From the NCBI GenBank assembly GCA_036365455.1, contig JAWQUS010000003.1, positions 4,856,001 through 4,920,000 on the forward strand: DNA of 64,000 bases. The letters are read 5' to 3'. Source of the stretch: Macrosoma leucophasiata. Lineage: Eukaryota; Arthropoda; Insecta; Lepidoptera; Hedylidae. The notes under the pieces were generated by a model that was given only the letters and a program-made list of their open reading frames with translations, did not search any database and was not told the DNA's origin. The position numbers and the translations under genes are program-made. Positions 60,438 through 64,000 of this stretch are shown piece after piece; position 1 is the stretch's first letter; every line of letters begins with the position of its first letter.

Positions 60438-60443
60438 TTTATT
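60438..60443 (-). terminator. Probable Ir25a poly(A) signal
   Basis: AATAAA on the - strand about 118 bases after the Ir25a stop. It lies before the tRNA-derived SINE at 59988-60300, so the 3' UTR need not include that repeat. Confidence 0.4.
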
Positions 60444-60560
60444 TTTTGTACCAATCACTTTATCCTTTATACTTAATTTAATTTCACATTTAATGTTAAA
60501 ATGAGATCAATGACACTTGAGCACATAAAAATATCTTATATCTTTAAAAATGTACTTAAT

Positions 60561-60677
60561 CTAGAATTTTCTTTTCAGATTTGAGAGACCTAAATTCCTG
60601 GATCTGAATGTAAATCCTTCTTGTTTACCATCGTCAATATTGCCGACATTGTTTCTTGTTGTTTTTGATGGCTCCAC
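60561..60677 (-). CDS. Ir25a: Ir25a last exon (cytoplasmic tail)
   Basis: Acceptor CTATATTTTCAG is followed in phase 0 by VEPSKTTRNNVGNIDDGK, and the frame ends SNLKRKF before TAG (60561-60563). It codes for 38 residues of hydrophilic, basic tail. Its identity rests on continuity with the M4 exon. The intron of about 650 bases contains a MITE and a Metulj-type SINE. Confidence 0.75.
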   Translation of the reverse strand: MEPSKTTRNNVGNIDDGKQEGFTFRSRNLGLSNLKRKF

Positions 60678-61567
60678 CTGAAAATATAGCACATTGCCAT
60701 TACTTTTACCCCCTTATTCATAAACGTATTTTAGCTAAAGTGTTGCTAATGTCTCCTTTGTCTCTTTCTATCCTGCACATTTGATAATGCAACTGACAAA
60801 GACAAAGCATTTTATAGCTAAAACGTATCTAATCTACGTTTATGAATAAGGGGGTTACTGTATAATAATAACACCTATGCAACAATAAAGGATAGAGAGG
60901 AACAAATTTCACCACTTGTTTGCCAATGAATTTGATTTTTTAAAATATTATTTAGGTGGTAGAGATTATTTTTACTGATGGTAGAGCTCCAGTAACGGAG
61001 CTCGCGGGCGTAGGCACCACCGCATTACCTAATATACTTGCCGCTAAATGGTAGTGTTCAGCACTATCGTGTTCCGGTCAGGTGTTAATGTACGGCCCTG
61101 TAATTTCCGGCACAGAGGCATAACACCTTAGGCCTCAGGAGTGGTAACGCATCTACATTTTGACCTTGGTCTTTGTGTGGGTGTCTATAGGCTGCAGTCA
61201 TCACTTAACATCAATGTGAACTGCATGCTTGTTTACCACTAACAGTACCTTAAAATAAATGGCCTACTATCACTAAAGTACAGAGAGTGGTTTAGAAAAT
61301 AGTAAGAATAAAACCAACCAACACACCTGAGTTACATCACCAATGACTGGTCGTTTCCTCCACTTGTACCACCAGTACTCGACGCCCAGCGTGACGCAAG
61401 CGAGCCCTATCCCCATGAATATCACTATGAAGACTCCACCGATGTTCTGGATAGATATTCCATCGGACTGGTCGTCTTGTTTCTCGCATTTCATTGCTTT
61501 GGGATTATTGTTCCACCAGTTCTCTTTCAGTTTCTCGAGTTTGCGCTTGTTCAGAAGTTGAAGTATG
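60561..61567 (-). CDS. Ir25a: Ionotropic receptor co-receptor Ir25a, last two coding exons
   Basis: Exons 61327-61567 and 60561-60677 on the - strand join in phase 0 to give the C-terminal 118 residues. The first holds the end of ligand-binding lobe S2 (ILQLLNKRKLEKLKENWW, then the segment with KCEKQDDQSDGISIQNIGG) and transmembrane helix M4 (VFIVIFMGIGLACVTLGVEY), then a basic stop-transfer WWYKWRKRP. NIGGVFIVIF with GIGLACVTL and EYWWYK is characteristic of Ir25a rather than of kainate or NMDA receptors. Ir25a is the conserved cation-channel co-receptor in sensory neuron dendrites, pairing with tuning IRs for odour, taste, humidity and temperature. The short 38-residue tail in the last exon is intracellular. 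Upstream exons are beyond the right edge. Confidence 0.9.
60709..60854. mobile_element. PIF/Harbinger-like MITE (CCCCCTTATTCATAAACG)
   Basis: A 146-bp foldback with ends CCCCCTTATTCATAAACGTA and the inverse, flanked by TTA on both sides (60706-60708, 60855-60857). A 3-bp TTA duplication fits PIF/Harbinger. It lies in the last Ir25a intron. Confidence 0.75.
60970..61258 (+). mobile_element. Metulj-type SINE, full length, in the last Ir25a intron
   Basis: TTTACTGATGGTAGAGCTCC to GCATGCTTGTTTACCAC; inserted antisense to Ir25a. Confidence 0.93.
61327..61567 (-). CDS. Ir25a: Ir25a penultimate exon (end of S2 and M4)
   Basis: This 241-nt exon starts after ACATCTCTCAG, contributes one base to a split codon and then 80 codons, and ends VIGDVTQ at donor GTGTGT. 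The exon contains the whole M4 helix. A shorter reading from an internal Met would lack the S2 part and is not favoured. Confidence 0.9.
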
Positions 61568-61626
61568 CTGAGAGATGTAATGTAGGTATAATAATTTTAG
61601 ATTAAATTAACATTTCAGAAATATAA

Positions 61627-62001
61627 AAGGCTCCCCTACTCTAACCACACAGGAGCGTTATTATAGGTCGATAATAACGCATGCGTTACTGCGATATCTG
61701 TTTTCAGTATATTTTGTATTAGGATGTTCATGTTATAATATCGCCGCAATGGAAGTAGGACGTTGCGTTTCTCCGTCCTGCGATATGCCGATATGAGTTC
61801 TAGAATGTTTTGTATCAGGACGCAACGACCGTACACACACCTGCGATAATAACGTTAGTACTTGTAGGACGTTTGGTTTAGAAATAACGGACGATAAAAA
61901 CGCAGCTGTGTGCAAGGAATGTAAAAGGAATCGGGACGCATTATCGCAATACCGCATGCGATATTATCGACCTATATAACGCGCCTGTGTAGAGGAGCCT
62001 T
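61627..62001. mobile_element. 375-bp MITE-like element (AAGGCTCC ends)
   Basis: Ends AAGGCTCCCCTACTCTAACC and, inverted, AAGGCTCCTCTACACAGGCG; both continue into GGTCGATAAT and GCATGC. It starts 60 bases upstream of the Ir25a M4 exon, inside the intron. Confidence 0.65.
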
Positions 62002-62631
62002 AAACAGTCCAAAAACGCCTTGTATATATACTATAGCAATGTGGTTCCGTGTGTCTGACTCAGGAAATATGGAGATAACAGTCTAAACACCTTTTTAGGG
62101 GGAAAAACTATAGTCAATGTGGTCTCACTTTATTTAAAAATTATAAAATTGCGATTATAGACTACAAAAATATAGGTCTAGACCACGAATGTTTGAGTCA
62201 AAGTGTTGTTCGTAGTGCTGGCTCCATGGTTACTTAAGCTACATGGTCTAAGTACGTAGGTATTAAAGAAAGAAGTCAATAAATAAAATTCGTTCACCAT
62301 TTTCGGCGATTAACGGTGACGGACAAATATTAAGTAAATATTTTTCGATGGTACTTACAAAGAGGAAATAATGGACAAAACATACACACATCTTGGGACT
62401 AAATTTATTAAAAAGATCGATTCAAATTTTGGAGTAAATTCTTAGGTACATATCCTTGTTACTTTAAAATTAACTATTATCCGATTTAATCCGAGTTGGT
62501 TGTACGAAATAGGAAAATGAAAAATGTTATAATCGAACAAAAAACATCATTATTTGGCATAACTAATTAATGTCGAAATCAACGATTCAGATGCTTTTAT
62601 TAAGTGTCCTACCAACTAAAAATTTAGAAAA

Positions 62632-62653
62632 TATCTATCTATCTATCTATCTA
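62632..62653. repeat. (ATCT)n microsatellite
   Basis: Five ATCT units in the Ir25a intron, preceding an interspersed repeat. Confidence 0.85.
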
Positions 62654-63035
62654 ATCTAATACCTTTAAACGAGCAATTCTTGTATATATAGAATCAAGAT
62701 CTCGGAAACGGCTCCAACGATTTTCTTGAAACTTACAGATTAGGGGTTTTTCGGGTCAAGAAATCGATTTATTTAGGTTCCAGGTCAAAGAAAAGCTCGG
62801 TTCCAAGTTAATAATAAATTTTTTTAATAACCGACGACTAACGCCATCTATTGATGAATAGAAGAACCATTAGTCTACTAACGTTAGTCGTATTTTTAGC
62901 AAAGAAGAAGTGTTTGATTTGAGGTTAGACCAAAAAAATCAATTGTTTTTATTCATATTTCTTCAGCATGCAATTCATACTAAATATAATTTTCAAAAAT
63001 CGCTACGGAGCGAAGCTCGGTCAACCAGGTACTTA
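62651..63035 (+). repeat. Interspersed repeat in the Ir25a intron
   Basis: AAACGAGCAATTCTTGTATA, TCTCGGAAACGGCTCCAACG to GAGCGAAGCTCGGTCAACCA; a common lepidopteran dispersed repeat, class not certain. Confidence 0.6.
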
Positions 63036-63538
63036 CTTATTACTTGTGTCAATTCCTGGTTAAAAATTTCTATCTTATGATCTTCTTCGTTACCCTGAAT
63101 TCACTCGTTCAAATCATGTTACGTGCAGCATGAGGAACCCACATCAAAAAATAAATATTCAATGCAACAATTCCATTAAAAAAAACATTGAAATACATGG
63201 AAAAATAGATCGACTAGTTGTTTTAAAACAAACAACTTCTAAAGGTGCACGGTACACATTATTATAGCAATTTATTCGTATTGGACTTTGAATGTCAACG
63301 CGGTCACCTATTCAAACGTGCATAATACAAACAGTTACTACGGTAAAACACAATGTATACGTAATTATATGCTTTAAAGTTTTGAATTAGTTAGGAAATT
63401 GCATGTTGTGACGAGCTCATGAATGCAAACGTAAGTGATATGCTACGTTTCCGTATAATGTTATACCGGAATTGCACTGAACTATGCAATTGTAAAGAAG
63501 TCTTAATATAGCAGTTTCTTTATTAATTTATATGAAAA

Positions 63539-63720
63539 CTAGCGGCCCGCCACGGCTTCGCCCGCGCTGCTCTACTCCTATTAGTCATGGAGTGATGTAT
63601 CCTATCTGTTAAGTTGGATCAAACTGCACACGGTGTCCAAATTTCATTGAAATCGGTTAAGTCGTTTAGGAGTCCATCGCGGCAAACACCGTGACACGTG
63701 ATTTATTAAATTAAGAAGAT
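63539..63720 (+). repeat. LINE-tail repeat (CTAGCGGCCCGCC)
   Basis: CTAGCGGCCCGCCACGGCTT, AATTTCATTGAAATCGGTTA, CACGTGATTTATTAAATTAA. Confidence 0.6.
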
Positions 63721-64000
63721 AAAGAAAAGATCCGGACGAATTGAGAACCTCCTCCTTTTTTCGAAGTCGGTTAATAAAACAGCGGTTGCCCTAGACATAT
63801 GTATAGGATATAAAGACATAAGTTGTAACATGTTATCAATGATCGATATGCTACCTGCTGATAGTAGGTAATTGATTGACCTTAAATCTGTTATTTATTT
63901 TCATAGTTCAGAAATACTGACAAAAAGAACCAAACTGAAAATAATAATTATTGTTGCTCCTATAAATATATTTACAGCCACGTAGGAATGAGTAGGAATT

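Larger units (their letters stand above)
61568..64000 (-). other. Ir25a intron, running off the right edge
   Basis: No upstream Ir25a exon is seen. Apart from the MITE and LINE-like repeats listed, 62002-62630 and 63036-63538 show nothing. Confidence 0.65.

Overview
The window is AT-rich, intron- and repeat-dominated DNA from an insect, almost certainly a lepidopteran (moth or butterfly). The main evidence is about thirty copies, on both strands, of a roughly 280-bp poly(A)-tailed SINE of the kind known from butterflies and moths as Metulj-type. A second support is two genes whose closest recognisable relatives are animal proteins and which are split by short GT-AG exons. There are no prokaryotic features: no operons, rRNA or CRISPR. 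Almost all open frames longer than 60 codons are chance frames in repeats or introns.

Layout. Bases 1-34,400 hold no exon I can assign with confidence. They contain dispersed SINE copies, several foldback (MITE-like) elements, a decayed pogo/Tigger transposon (19,397-20,596), LINE 3' remnants, a possible serine-protease fragment (near 8,300), a truncated THAP-domain start (29,844) and a 46-bp minisatellite (33,002-33,353). About 10,490-16,060 is the longest repeat-poor stretch.

From 34,405 to 59,342 on the + strand lies the 3' part of a gene for a leucine-zipper putative tumour suppressor (LZTS/FEZ1) family protein. Five exons keep the reading frame across every junction and give the C-terminal 424 residues. 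Intron 2 is about 20.8 kb and full of repeats. Downstream of the fourth exon are two degenerate partial copies of that exon.

On the - strand, converging on it, are the last two coding exons of the ionotropic receptor co-receptor Ir25a (61,327-61,567 and 60,561-60,677). The two stop codons are only about 1.2 kb apart, with a tRNA-derived SINE between them. The rest of Ir25a lies beyond the right edge. The two genes have no evident functional link: one encodes a coiled-coil scaffold, the other an olfactory or sensory channel subunit.

No novel multi-gene system is visible. The observations most worth following are the exon duplications in the LZTS gene, a 538-bp element with 55-bp perfect terminal repeats and an apparent 9-bp target duplication, two long near-perfect hairpins inside LZTS introns, a tRNA-like gene with an 8-bp acceptor stem, and a MITE about 30 bases from the last Ir25a acceptor.
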